DNA from: Chthoniobacterales bacterium | Lineage (GTDB): Bacteria; Verrucomicrobiota; Verrucomicrobiia; Chthoniobacterales; JAATET01 | Assembly: GCA_036569045.1 (NCBI GenBank) | Contig: DATCRI010000053.1 | Span: 26,332-90,331 of the forward strand | Reading direction: 5' to 3' | Length of the DNA: 64,000 nt | Shown: positions 15,552-23,692 of the stretch, piece by piece | Layout: every line of letters starts with the position of its first letter | Position numbering within the stretch: position 1 is the stretch's first letter | Translations under genes and position numbers: made by a program | Notes under the pieces: model-generated | Database searches by the model: none | The model's input: the letters and a program-made list of their open reading frames with translations, nothing else | Told to the model about the DNA's origin: nothing

Positions 15552-15942
15552 TTACGCCATCGAGTGCAGGCCGATCACATTTCCTTCCGTGTCTTCCACA
15601 AAGGCGATGAAGCCATAGCTTCCGATCGGGAACTTTTCCTTCACGACCTTTCCGTCATTTTCCGCCGCGCGCCCGGCCTCCTCCGCGCAATCCGCGCACG
15701 AGAAATAAATGATCACCCCGCCCGCGCCGGAGTCCTTCCCCTCCATCTTCACCAGCGCACCGAGCGCGCCCGGCTTCTCGTCGAGCATGGGGAAGACCCA
15801 CAGCTCAACATCCGGCATTTCCAGCCGCTCCAGCGTAGTCTGCAGGGTCGCTTCGTAGAATTTCCGGTCCCGGTCCATGTCCTGCACCCATGTCCTGCAC
15901 ATAGATCTCGAACCACCCGACGGCATTGCGTTGATCATTCAT
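15552..15942 (-). pseudogene. VOC (glyoxalase-fold) gene frameshifted by a 13-bp tandem duplication
   Basis: The natural start is the ATG at 15942, giving MNDQRNAVGWFEIYVQDM, a typical VOC opening. Reading then meets GTGCAGGACATGG twice in tandem (15875-15900), which shifts the frame. Removing one copy restores a continuous 125-residue protein (QDMDRDRKFYEATLQ ... FVEDTEGNVIGLHSM) with the expected VOC core and C-terminal E-x-N-x-(I/L)GLHS strand. A downstream start in the second frame at 15938 leaves a protein with a nonsense N-terminus. It is either a real inactivating mutation, a reversible slipped-strand switch, or a sequence/assembly error. Confidence 0.75.
15875..15900. repeat. perfect 13-bp tandem duplication
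   Basis: CCATGTCCTGCAC occurs twice back to back (15875-15887 and 15888-15900) inside the VOC gene. As 13 is not a multiple of three, the duplication breaks the reading frame. Confidence 0.95.
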
Positions 15943-16009
15943 AAAATGTGATGGCGTGCTCCCGGGATTCGCTTTTCGCCCCCTTGCCGCCCGTGTGCGA
16001 ACGGCTTTT

Positions 16010-16498
16010 CTACCCGCGGCGCGCGGCGTCGATCGCCGCCACGTCGATTTTTCCCATCGACATCATCGCGGCGAAGGCGCGCTTCGCCTCCGCGCCGCCC
16101 GCGGTCATCGCCTCCATCAGCGTGCGTGGCGTGATCTGCCACGACACACCCCAGCGATCCTGGCACCACCCGCACTCGCTCGCCTCGCCGCCATTGCCCA
16201 CGATCGCGTCCCAATACCGGTCCGTCTCCGCCTGGTCTTCGGTCGAGACCTGGAACGAAAACGCGATCGTCTGCGGCCAGCCCGGCCCGCCATTGAGCCC
16301 CATGCAAGGAATGCCGAGCACGGTAAAATTCACGACGAGCACATCCCCCTCCTGCCCCGAGGGATAATCCCCCGGCGCCCGATGCACCCCCGTCACCTCG
16401 GAGTCCGGAAAAACCGACGCATAAAACCGAGCCGCCTCCTCCGCATCATTGTTCTCGAACCAAAGGCAGACCTGATTTTTGGGGATGGGAGTTTTCAT
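16010..16498 (-). CDS. VOC-superfamily protein, PhnB/3-demethylubiquinone methyltransferase-like
   Basis: A 162-residue protein with the PhnB-like pattern: QVCLWFENNDAEEAARFYAS near the N-terminus, SEVTGVHR, FTVLGIPCMGLNGGP, FSFQVSTEDQAETDRYWDAI and GWCQDRWGVSWQITP. These are characteristic of the family often labelled 3-demethylubiquinone-9 3-methyltransferase, although members have the glyoxalase/bleomycin fold and no proven methyltransferase activity. It is in line with the broken VOC gene 67 bases downstream. The substrate is unknown. Confidence 0.85.
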   Translation of the reverse strand: MKTPIPKNQVCLWFENNDAEEAARFYASVFPDSEVTGVHRAPGDYPSGQEGDVLVVNFTVLGIPCMGLNGGPGWPQTIAFSFQVSTEDQAETDRYWDAIVGNGGEASECGWCQDRWGVSWQITPRTLMEAMTAGGAEAKRAFAAMMSMGKIDVAAIDAARRG

Positions 16499-16556
16499 GA
16501 GGGAAGATCGTTTCTCGAAGCCTCGACGAATGGGCGGCAGGTTTCAGGACAGAAGA

Positions 16557-18944
16557 TCACGCCACGTCCTGATAAAGATACTTTTGAAATCCAGAAAAGA
16601 CCTCCCGCACTTGTTTCACACCACCCAGTTCCGCCAAAGCGTCCGCAATCGCGTGATATTTGAGCTGCAAGAGCGGTGTGAGCTTTTGCTGGTCGAGTTC
16701 TTCGACGCCCTGCGTCACGTAATGAGAGAGAACGAAATCGAGGAAGACCTGCTGCTTGCTATTGAAGTGCGTTGAGATTTCTACCTTGGCCTTCGCAGCG
16801 CGTTCCTCGCGGGTGAGTGTCGGCAGCGCATAGGCGACGTAAGCCAGCACGTCGAAGAGGTCGCTATTTTCCGCATCGATGATCTTCTGCATCTCCGCCA
16901 TCTGCTCGCGACCGATTCCTTTTTCCTCCAGGCCTTGCAGAAGCTTCGCGCGCGTTTCCGGAGCGCTCCAAAGCTCGCGGAGTTCTTCTTCGCTGCGGAA
17001 GAACTCCGGCAACTTGCCGAAGAGCATTTCCATGAACTGCTGCGCGGACATCGGCGTGCCGTCGGGATGCCAGAAGGTCGTGGCCATCATGTGCTGGATA
17101 TTGCGCGCCTTTCCGTCGGCGAGCTTGACCTTCACTTTTTCGCGCTTGCGGCATTCGCACAGCATCTTTTGGCATTTCGGGCACGGCTCTTTTTTGCAAA
17201 CGCACGGACTCTCCCCGCAAACGAGGCACGGCTCCGGCGGCGGCTTCACGCATTCGCACGGGCGCGTGTGGCATTTCGGGCAGGGCTCTTCCCCCTCGGG
17301 CTCGCCGTCCCATTCCGGATCGCTGAAGTGCAGATACGCCTTCACGAAATCGAAGATCGTGAAGTAGTCCTTCCCCTCGTAGAGCCGCGTGCCGCGCCCG
17401 ATGATCTGCTTGAACTCGATCATCGAATTCACGGATCGCAACAGCACGATATTGCGCACGTTCCGCGCGTCCACGCCGGTCGAGAGCTTCTGCGAGGTGG
17501 TGAGCACAGTCGGACTCGTCTTCTCGTTGTCCTGAAAGTCCCGCAGGTATTGGTCGCCGAGGGCGCCGTCGTCCGCCGTGACCCGCACGCAGTAGTGCGA
17601 GTCTTTGCTTTTGTTCGTCTGGTTGATGGTGTCGCGGATGTCGCGCGCGTGATTCTGGTTCGCGCAGAAGACGAGCGTCTTTTCGAGCGGACCGATCTGG
17701 CTGAGGAAAATGTCCACGCGCTTCCTCTCGCGCTCGTCGATCACGATGGAGCGATTGAAATCCTCCTCGACGTAAAGCCTGCCTTCATCGATCTCGCCGT
17801 GGACGACCTTGTCGTCGGATGTGTAGCGGTATTCGTCGAGCGTCGTGGAAATCTGGCGCACTCGGAAAGGCGTCAGGAAGCCGTCGTTGATGCCCTCCTT
17901 AAGCGAGTAGATGAAGGCCGGCTCGCCAAAATACTTGTAGGTATCGACGTTGTCCTTGCGCTTCGGCGTCGCGGTGAGGCCGAGTTGCACGGCGGGCGAG
18001 AAGTATTCGAGGATTGCGCGCCACGTGCTCTCGTCGCTCGCCCCGCCGCGATGGCATTCGTCGATCACGATGAAGTCGAAGAAATCCGGCGGGTATTCGC
18101 CGAAGTAGGGCGTCTCGCCCTCGCCGCTCATGAACGTCTGGAAGATCGTGAAGAAGAGGCTGCCGTTCTTCGGCACCTTGCCCTTCTTGCGAATGTCCGC
18201 AGGATCGATGCGCACGAGCGCGTCCTCGGGGAAGGCGGAGAACGCGTTGTAGGCCTGGTTCGCGAGCACGTTGCGATCGGCGAGGAAGAGGATGCGCGGC
18301 CGGCGCGTGGGCGGCACGCCCGTCTTCCAGTCGGGCACGTTCCACCGGCTGTGGAAAAGTTTCCACGCGATCTGGAAGGCGATGAACGTCTTGCCCGTGC
18401 CCGTCGCCAGCGTGAGCAGCACGCGCGCGCGCCCGCCGGCGATCGCGCCCAGCACGCGCTCGATCGCGATGTCCTGGTAATAGCGCGACTGGAAGAACCC
18501 GCCGCGATCCTCGAACGGCACCGCCGCGAAGCGATCCCGCCACGCATTCGCCTCCGCGAACGTGCGCGCCCACAGCTCGTCCGGCGTCGGGAAGACCGGC
18601 ACGTCGTCTTCCGCGCCCTCGCGCATATCGATCCCGTAGATCCCCTGCCCGTTCGTCGCGTAGGTGAACCGGATCGCCAGCTTGCCCGCGTAGTCCTTCG
18701 CCTGCGCCACACCCTCCGTGAGGCCCTCGTCCCACGCCTTCGCCTCGACGACGGCCAGCTTCGTGTTGCGATATTCGAGGATATAGTCGGCCTTGAGCGC
18801 CTTCCCGCGCCGCCCGTGCCCTTCGAGCCGCCCAAGCGTGATCGGATACTCGCGCCGCACACGACTCCCCTCGACGACACCCCAGCCCGCCGCCTTCAAA
18901 GCGGGGTCGACATGCTCGGCGCGCGTCTCGGCTTCGTTCATCAA
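16557..18944 (-). CDS. hsdR: type I restriction enzyme R subunit (EcoEI-like)
   Basis: A 795-residue motor/nuclease subunit. The N-terminal PD-(D/E)xK nuclease has D53 and E67-A-K69. The SF2 helicase follows, with Walker A ATGTGKT at 180-186, a DECH box (VIDECHRGG), LGLTATPKR and motif VI QIIGRGTRL. Between the helicase and the C-terminal domain lies a 50-residue insertion (about 551-599) with 12 cysteines in three PCxxC/xCxC-type repeats, probably a zinc-binding module. The enzyme translocates DNA and cleaves non-methylated DNA when complexed with HsdM/HsdS. It is on the same strand as hsdMS but separated from them by four toxin-antitoxin-like genes. Confidence 0.95.
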   Translation of the reverse strand: MMNEAETRAEHVDPALKAAGWGVVEGSRVRREYPITLGRLEGHGRRGKALKADYILEYRNTKLAVVEAKAWDEGLTEGVAQAKDYAGKLAIRFTYATNGQGIYGIDMREGAEDDVPVFPTPDELWARTFAEANAWRDRFAAVPFEDRGGFFQSRYYQDIAIERVLGAIAGGRARVLLTLATGTGKTFIAFQIAWKLFHSRWNVPDWKTGVPPTRRPRILFLADRNVLANQAYNAFSAFPEDALVRIDPADIRKKGKVPKNGSLFFTIFQTFMSGEGETPYFGEYPPDFFDFIVIDECHRGGASDESTWRAILEYFSPAVQLGLTATPKRKDNVDTYKYFGEPAFIYSLKEGINDGFLTPFRVRQISTTLDEYRYTSDDKVVHGEIDEGRLYVEEDFNRSIVIDERERKRVDIFLSQIGPLEKTLVFCANQNHARDIRDTINQTNKSKDSHYCVRVTADDGALGDQYLRDFQDNEKTSPTVLTTSQKLSTGVDARNVRNIVLLRSVNSMIEFKQIIGRGTRLYEGKDYFTIFDFVKAYLHFSDPEWDGEPEGEEPCPKCHTRPCECVKPPPEPCLVCGESPCVCKKEPCPKCQKMLCECRKREKVKVKLADGKARNIQHMMATTFWHPDGTPMSAQQFMEMLFGKLPEFFRSEEELRELWSAPETRAKLLQGLEEKGIGREQMAEMQKIIDAENSDLFDVLAYVAYALPTLTREERAAKAKVEISTHFNSKQQVFLDFVLSHYVTQGVEELDQQKLTPLLQLKYHAIADALAELGGVKQVREVFSGFQKYLYQDVA

Positions 18945-18980
18945 TGGGTTGGGAGGGAACTGTTCGCAGGTTTAAATCAG

Positions 18981-19005
18981 ATTGCGCTCTGAAGTTCAGC
19001 GCAAT
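18981..19005. promoter_or_regulatory. inverted repeat between hsdR and the divergent DUF433 gene
   Basis: ATTGCGCT (18981-18988) and AGCGCAAT (18998-19005) form a perfect 8-bp inverted repeat with a 9-base spacer. It lies midway in the 93-base region between two divergent starts. It is a good position for an operator bound by the antitoxin-like DUF433 regulator and could co-regulate hsdR. No experimental basis exists. Confidence 0.5.
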
Positions 19006-19037
19006 TCTCCATCGCCCCGCCAGCCCCTTGCTTCCAC

Positions 19038-19778
19038 ATGCGAAATCTGCGACCTTTCCGCGTCGTCAAGTTTTTCCAAGCTGTGGTTGCTACCCGTTCA
19101 CCGGAAATCGTTGGTAAGGGCATCTACACTGTCCCCGATGCCTCGCGCCTGAGTCGCGTTTCGCAGCGCCGCATTCGCTACTGGTTGAAGGATCTTCCCT
19201 CCGAGCAATCGAAGGAATCCCACGGTTCCCGCCTCTGGCAGGGCGAACTTCCCCCTATGGACGACAAGCTGGCCCTCGGCTTTCTCGATTTGCAGGAAGT
19301 GCGTTTCATCGACGCCTTTTTGAAAACCGGCGTCTCATGGAACCTCATGCGTGCGGCTCACGCCATCGCCCGCCACCGCTACGGGATCGAGCATCCCTTC
19401 TGCACCCGCAAATTCGTCTCGGATGGTCACCACATCATCGAGCAAACCGGCAGAGAACCCGATGGCATCAGCTACGAGGAAGTTCTGCATGGCCAGCAGG
19501 TGTTTCCACAGGTCGTTCAGCCCTTCTTACGCGACTTGGAATTTTCCTCCGACGACCAGCTGCTGCGCTGGTGGCCGCTCGGGACCGATCGCTCCGTCGT
19601 GCTCGACCCGCGCAGGCAGTTCGGCCAGCCCATCATCGCCCGCGCGGGCGTCGCGACCGAGATTCTGCAGGCGGCAGTCAAAGCCGGCCAGACCATCGAG
19701 GAAATCGCGGATTGGTATGAACTCGATTCCGACGCCGTGCGGGATGCCGTCGAGTTCGAGATGAAACTCGCGGCGTGA
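19038..19778 (+). CDS. HTH/DUF433 protein, putative antitoxin of a PIN-like toxin
   Basis: A 246-residue protein. The N-terminal part contains GIYTVPDASRLSRVSQRRIRYW (around 28-50), a MerR-like helix-turn-helix. The C-terminal part carries the DUF433 segment PIIARAGVATEILQAAVKAG then TIEEIADWYELD, a small winged-helix found in antitoxins paired with DUF5615/PIN-like toxins (VapB45-like). The start is uncertain: the first 28 residues are atypical, and a later GTG near 19083 is possible. It overlaps the next gene by four bases (GTGA), the usual antitoxin-toxin coupling. It likely represses its own promoter via the inverted repeat upstream. Confidence 0.8.
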   Translation: MRNLRPFRVVKFFQAVVATRSPEIVGKGIYTVPDASRLSRVSQRRIRYWLKDLPSEQSKESHGSRLWQGELPPMDDKLALGFLDLQEVRFIDAFLKTGVSWNLMRAAHAIARHRYGIEHPFCTRKFVSDGHHIIEQTGREPDGISYEEVLHGQQVFPQVVQPFLRDLEFSSDDQLLRWWPLGTDRSVVLDPRRQFGQPIIARAGVATEILQAAVKAGQTIEEIADWYELDSDAVRDAVEFEMKLAA

Positions 19779-20167
19779 GGTTCTTCCTCGACAACAATCT
19801 CCCGCCACGCGTCGCGCGCGCCCTTCACTGCCTGCTCCAGCCCAAAGACTCCGCCACCCATCTCAAGGATCGCTTTGCGCCCGACGTCACCGATGTCGAA
19901 TGGCTCACGGCACTGGCGGAGGAGGAGGACTGGATCATTCTCTCCGCCGATACGGCGATCACGCGGAATCCTCATGAGATCGCCGCGTGGAAGAAAGGCG
20001 GCCACCCGACCTTCTTCCTGAAGGCCAATTGGGTGCACCAGCCCCTCTGGGAGCAGGCGTCCCGCCTCTTTCATCTGTTTCCCGAGATCCTCAAGCTCGC
20101 TGCCAAGGCCAGACGTGGCGACGCCTTTGCCGTGCCTTTCAAAGGCGCGAAGATCGAGAAGCTCTAA
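19775..20167 (+). CDS. PIN-like (DUF5615/VapC45-type) toxin
   Basis: A 130-residue protein with a GTG start overlapping the antitoxin stop. It opens MRFFLDNNLPPRVARAL, the characteristic PIN-like start with D6 and N7/N8. Acidic residues follow in RFAPDVTDVEWLTALAEEEDW and the strand IILSADTAITRN, giving the expected acidic ribonuclease site. It is probably an endoribonuclease toxin neutralised by the DUF433 protein. The target RNA is unknown. It runs convergent to the MNT gene with 28 bases between. Confidence 0.82.
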   Translation: MRFFLDNNLPPRVARALHCLLQPKDSATHLKDRFAPDVTDVEWLTALAEEEDWIILSADTAITRNPHEIAAWKKGGHPTFFLKANWVHQPLWEQASRLFHLFPEILKLAAKARRGDAFAVPFKGAKIEKL

Positions 20168-20195
20168 GCCCGTCGCTACAGCGCGAGGCGCCGGC

Positions 20196-20519
20196 TTATT
20201 TTGCCGGAGATTCCAAATTCCGCCGATAAAGCGGCACCCCGACTCGCCTAATGTGAGCATCGACTTCGGGATCGGTGCGATCGTTCCAAAGAATCAGGCT
20301 GAAGCGATATGGCAGGAGCATCTCGTCGAGCGCGTCGTCGATGCGGCCCGGCAAACGCCAATCGAGATCATTTCCCCGCAGTGCCAGATCGACGTCTGAG
20401 CCTCTCCGATGCACGCCCTTCGCACGCGAGCCGAACAGCACCGCCGACTCCACCTCCGGAAAACGCGACAGCACCTCATTGATCCGCTGCACGGTCAGCT
20501 CTGTCAGTCCGTGGTTCAC
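20196..20519 (-). CDS. mntA: MNT-type nucleotidyltransferase (antitoxin of HEPN/MNT pair)
   Basis: A 107-residue minimal nucleotidyltransferase with LFGSRAKG (G30, S31) followed by RRGSDVDLAL with the catalytic D42-x-D44. In the characterised type VII systems such enzymes AMPylate the HEPN toxin to silence it. The start overlaps the HEPN stop by four bases (ATGA). The gene symbol follows the MntA convention and is based on architecture only. Confidence 0.85.
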   Translation of the reverse strand: MNHGLTELTVQRINEVLSRFPEVESAVLFGSRAKGVHRRGSDVDLALRGNDLDWRLPGRIDDALDEMLLPYRFSLILWNDRTDPEVDAHIRRVGVPLYRRNLESPAK

Positions 20520-20950
20520 GCCTCCTCCTTCTCGAGTTCGGTGAATGTGACCAGAAAATCCGCGAACTCCCCTCGATAGGACGCGACGATCGCATCCGTG
20601 ATCTGGTGCGCCGTCTCCTCGTTATAGGTGTGGCTGGTGCGATTGCGGCTCTGGATCATTTCCATCCAGACCTCGCCATCCTCGATGAGTCCTTTGGCGA
20701 AAGCCTCGCGCGTCGCATCCTTCGATCCATAGATGCCGCCGGTCCCGCGGGATTCGAGAAAGTCCTTCATCACGTTCCACGCCAGCTCGTGCGTGAACTC
20801 GAAGGCTTGAATCAATCCCTGCTGCTCGAGATCGGTCAACTCGCGCTCCTCCGCCAGATCCACCGCCTTGTCGAGTTGGCCGAAGGCTTTGCGGAAACTC
20901 TGCAGGCGCTGCCGCCACCGGACGTCGGGATTCGACATGCCTTTTTTCAT
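20516..20950 (-). CDS. hepT: HEPN-domain protein (nucleotidyltransferase substrate-binding, HI0074-like toxin)
   Basis: A 144-residue all-helical protein matching the NTase substrate-binding/HEPN family: GLIQAFEFTHELAWNVMKDFL in the core, and the catalytic RX4H motif R102-NRTS-H107 followed by TYNEETA. HEPN toxins are RNases. Members of this subgroup partner with an adjacent MNT enzyme. A second start, M5 (MSNPDVRW), is also possible. The gene begins only six bases after the hsdS stop, so it is probably read from the hsdMS transcript. Confidence 0.85.
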   Translation of the reverse strand: MKKGMSNPDVRWRQRLQSFRKAFGQLDKAVDLAEERELTDLEQQGLIQAFEFTHELAWNVMKDFLESRGTGGIYGSKDATREAFAKGLIEDGEVWMEMIQSRNRTSHTYNEETAHQITDAIVASYRGEFADFLVTFTELEKEEA

Positions 20951-20956
20951 AGCAGA

Positions 20957-22144
20957 TCACAGCGCCCCGGAAAAGGCCTGGTGCAGCAACGACTTTTTCA
21001 ACGCCTCCAGCGCCGCCAGCTTCCGCTCCGTGATCGCCGCGAGGCGCTGGGTTTCGCGCTCCAACTCCAGCGACCTATCGACGACTCGCCTCTGCGTGTC
21101 CAAATCGGGCAGCGGCACCTTCAATTCTTTAACTTCTCCACAAGTGAGATGAGGAACCGTGGAGCCCGAGCGAATCTCTTGGAACCTCTGCTTCATCCCC
21201 GACGAGTTGAAGAACAACGAAAGAAACGGTCCAATGAATGCACCTTCCACCGAAGAGATCACGATCATCGCGTGGCAGTTGTGCCCCTCGTGCTCCGGCG
21301 TGACGACCGCGGAATGGCCGATGTGGCCGCTTTGAACCAAAAGCACATCTCCCGCTTTAAGCATCGACTTCTTATTCCTCCGATTGAACTCCTCGGTAAT
21401 GAAAGTCCTCCCATCAAAAAGCAGGCGGTTATCTTTGACGTGGCGTGCGAGAAGGTAAGGAACACCGGACTCCTGATAGATGTTCCGCGTTGGGCCGACG
21501 TATCCGTTCGTTAACCGCGTGATTACGTCTCCGAGCCGCCGTTCCACCCAATCGTCGTCGCGGTGGGTGAAGACGGATTGGAGGTGGCTTTCGAAGAGGG
21601 CGCGGGCGTTTTGGAGGTTCTTTTCGGCGTTGGCTTTGGCGGTGGCGAGGCCCGCAAACGCTTCGTCCAGCACCCCGACGATCCGCTGCTGCTCCGCCAG
21701 CGGGGGGAGCACGATACCAATACTGTTGAACCTAGATTTATTTACGATTGGAACGGTGGTTCCAGACGACAGCGCTTCAAGCTGATCTTTGAAGTCGCAT
21801 GAGAGAACCTGATAAAAGATGAACTCTGGGACAGCTCGGTTCTCGTCAGGCAGGATTGCGTTGATCTGTTGATTGAAGGCAACGGGTATCGTGTTCAACG
21901 CGACCTTTCCCAAGTTTCCAATACACGAAACGAGGATGGAGTTCGGTGGAACGGTGCGAGCTACCTCAACTCCGGCCTCCGACAGTCCGTCCTCGGCAGA
22001 ATCCACCGTTGAGTCGCACAACTCCGGTGGCTTCACCAACGGCATAAAGTCGCCAAAAAATTCGGAATTGCTCTTTGAAGGTGTGTTGCCGGTTACCGTC
22101 GTGAAGACCTCTCCCAACGCAATTTTCTCCCACCCGGCCTTCAC
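20957..22144 (-). CDS. hsdS: type I restriction enzyme S (specificity) subunit
   Basis: A 395-residue protein with a GTG start at 22144 that overlaps the hsdM TGA (GTGA). It has two target-recognition domains, opening WEKIALGEVFTTVTGNTPSK and WVERRLGDVITRLTNGYVGP. Each is followed by the conserved helical spacer: PLAEQQRIVGVLDEAFAGLA after the first, and DLDTQRRVVDRSLELERE after the second. Each TRD binds one half of the bipartite DNA target. The target itself cannot be predicted. Confidence 0.93.
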   Translation of the reverse strand: MKAGWEKIALGEVFTTVTGNTPSKSNSEFFGDFMPLVKPPELCDSTVDSAEDGLSEAGVEVARTVPPNSILVSCIGNLGKVALNTIPVAFNQQINAILPDENRAVPEFIFYQVLSCDFKDQLEALSSGTTVPIVNKSRFNSIGIVLPPLAEQQRIVGVLDEAFAGLATAKANAEKNLQNARALFESHLQSVFTHRDDDWVERRLGDVITRLTNGYVGPTRNIYQESGVPYLLARHVKDNRLLFDGRTFITEEFNRRNKKSMLKAGDVLLVQSGHIGHSAVVTPEHEGHNCHAMIVISSVEGAFIGPFLSLFFNSSGMKQRFQEIRSGSTVPHLTCGEVKELKVPLPDLDTQRRVVDRSLELERETQRLAAITERKLAALEALKKSLLHQAFSGAL

Positions 22145-23592
22145 AGCAGAGCCCTGATGTTCCCGAGCACTTCGGCGCTTTCGGCGTCGAGGGCGGCGAT
22201 CTCGTCGAGAATCTCCGCCGGGGTGCGGTGGGCGATTTCCTCGGCGGCGTTCGGGTTCTTCACGCTCAGGTCCCATGTCGCGCGGTCGAGGCCGGCGGCG
22301 TCCACGCTCCAGCTCTTCGGCGAGTCGGCGAAGGTCTTCTGCAGCTCGACGAAGTCCGCCAGGTCGGCGTCGTTGAGCGGGTTCGTCTTGCCGAGGTTGC
22401 GGCCGGGGTCGAGCTGGTAATACCAGACGCGTCGCGTCGCACGGCCTTTTTCGAAAAACAGCACCACGGTCTTCACGCCCGCGCCCTGGAAGGTGCCGCC
22501 GGGGCAGTCGAGCACGGTGTGCAGGTCGCAGCTCTCGAGCAGGAGCTTCCGCAGGCTCACGGAGGCGTTGTCGGTGTTCGACAGGAAGGTGTTCTTGATG
22601 ACGATGGCGCCGCGGCCGCCGGCCTTCAAAATCTTGATGAAGTGCTGGAGGAAGAGGAACGCCGTCTCGCCGGTGCGGATGGGGAAATTCTGCTGCACCT
22701 CGGGGCGCTCCTTGCCGCCGAAGGGCGGGTTTGCGAGCACAATGTCGTAGCGGTCCTTCTCCTGAATGTCGGCGAGGTTCTCGGAGAGGGTGTTCGTGTG
22801 GATGATGTTCGGCGCCTCGATCCCGTGCAGGATGAGGTTCATGATCGCGATCACGTAGGCGAGCGACTTCTTCTCCTTGCCGTAGAGGGTGCGGGTCTGG
22901 AGCGTCTGGAAGTCCGCGACGGAGAGCTGGCCCTGGCGCAGGTAATCGAATGCCTCGCAGAGGAAGCCGGCGGAGCCGCACGCGCCGTCGTAGATGCGCT
23001 GGCCGATCCGCGGGGCGGTGACGGCGATCATGGCGCGGATGAGCGGGCGCGGGGTGTAGTATTCGCCGCCGTTGCGCCCGGCGTTGCCCATGCGCTTGAT
23101 CTTTTCCTCGTAGAGGGCGCTCAGCTCGTGCTTCTCGGCCTGGGAGCGGAAGCGGAGGGCGTCGATGGCGTCGATGATCTCGCGCAGGTTGTAGCCGCTG
23201 CGGACCTTGTTCTTAATTTCGCCGAAGATCTCGCCGATCTTGTATTCGATGGTGTTCGGCCCGGTGGCGCGCTGCTTGAAGCCGTGGAGATACGGGAAGA
23301 GCTGCCGGTCCACGAACTCGACGAGGTCGTCGCCCACGCGCAGGGCATGGTGGTCGATCTTCCCGTCCGCCCCTTTCGGCGCGGCCCAGGCCTCCCAGCG
23401 GTAGGCCTCCTCGAGGATGGGGGCGTGGGCTTTGCCATCGAGCGCGGCCTGGTCGGCGCGGTCGCGCTCGAGGCCGTCGAGGTATTTGAGGAAGAGGAGC
23501 CAGGAGGTCTGCTCGGTGTAGTCGAGCTCGGTGGTGCAGCCGGCCTCCTTGCGGAGGACGTCGTCGATGTTTCGGAAGGCTTGCTCGAACAT
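22141..23592 (-). CDS. hsdM: type I restriction enzyme M (N6-adenine methyltransferase) subunit
   Basis: A 483-residue protein from the ATG at 23592 (MFEQAFRNIDDVLRKEAG, the family's usual opening). The HsdM N-terminal helical domain is followed by the methyltransferase core, with SAM motif I YDGACGSAGF at 201-210 and catalytic motif IV NPPF at 288-291. It methylates adenine in the HsdS-specified target and is required for both modification and restriction. The frame stays open upstream to 23904 through a repeat region, but that part lacks family similarity and is excluded. Confidence 0.95.
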   Translation of the reverse strand: MFEQAFRNIDDVLRKEAGCTTELDYTEQTSWLLFLKYLDGLERDRADQAALDGKAHAPILEEAYRWEAWAAPKGADGKIDHHALRVGDDLVEFVDRQLFPYLHGFKQRATGPNTIEYKIGEIFGEIKNKVRSGYNLREIIDAIDALRFRSQAEKHELSALYEEKIKRMGNAGRNGGEYYTPRPLIRAMIAVTAPRIGQRIYDGACGSAGFLCEAFDYLRQGQLSVADFQTLQTRTLYGKEKKSLAYVIAIMNLILHGIEAPNIIHTNTLSENLADIQEKDRYDIVLANPPFGGKERPEVQQNFPIRTGETAFLFLQHFIKILKAGGRGAIVIKNTFLSNTDNASVSLRKLLLESCDLHTVLDCPGGTFQGAGVKTVVLFFEKGRATRRVWYYQLDPGRNLGKTNPLNDADLADFVELQKTFADSPKSWSVDAAGLDRATWDLSVKNPNAAEEIAHRTPAEILDEIAALDAESAEVLGNIRALL

Positions 23593-23692
23593 GGGTGCGC
23601 GCGGAGGCCGAAATTGAGACAAGATGGAAGCGGAGGCGAGGAAAAGGTCGGCTCGTGGACGGATTGCGAAGCGAGATTTTCGTAACTGCCTG

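Noticed and set aside
16935..18992. A 685-codon plus-strand frame opposite hsdR
   Set aside because: It has low-complexity Arg/Ala/Val composition and mirrors a full set of HsdR motifs on the other strand.
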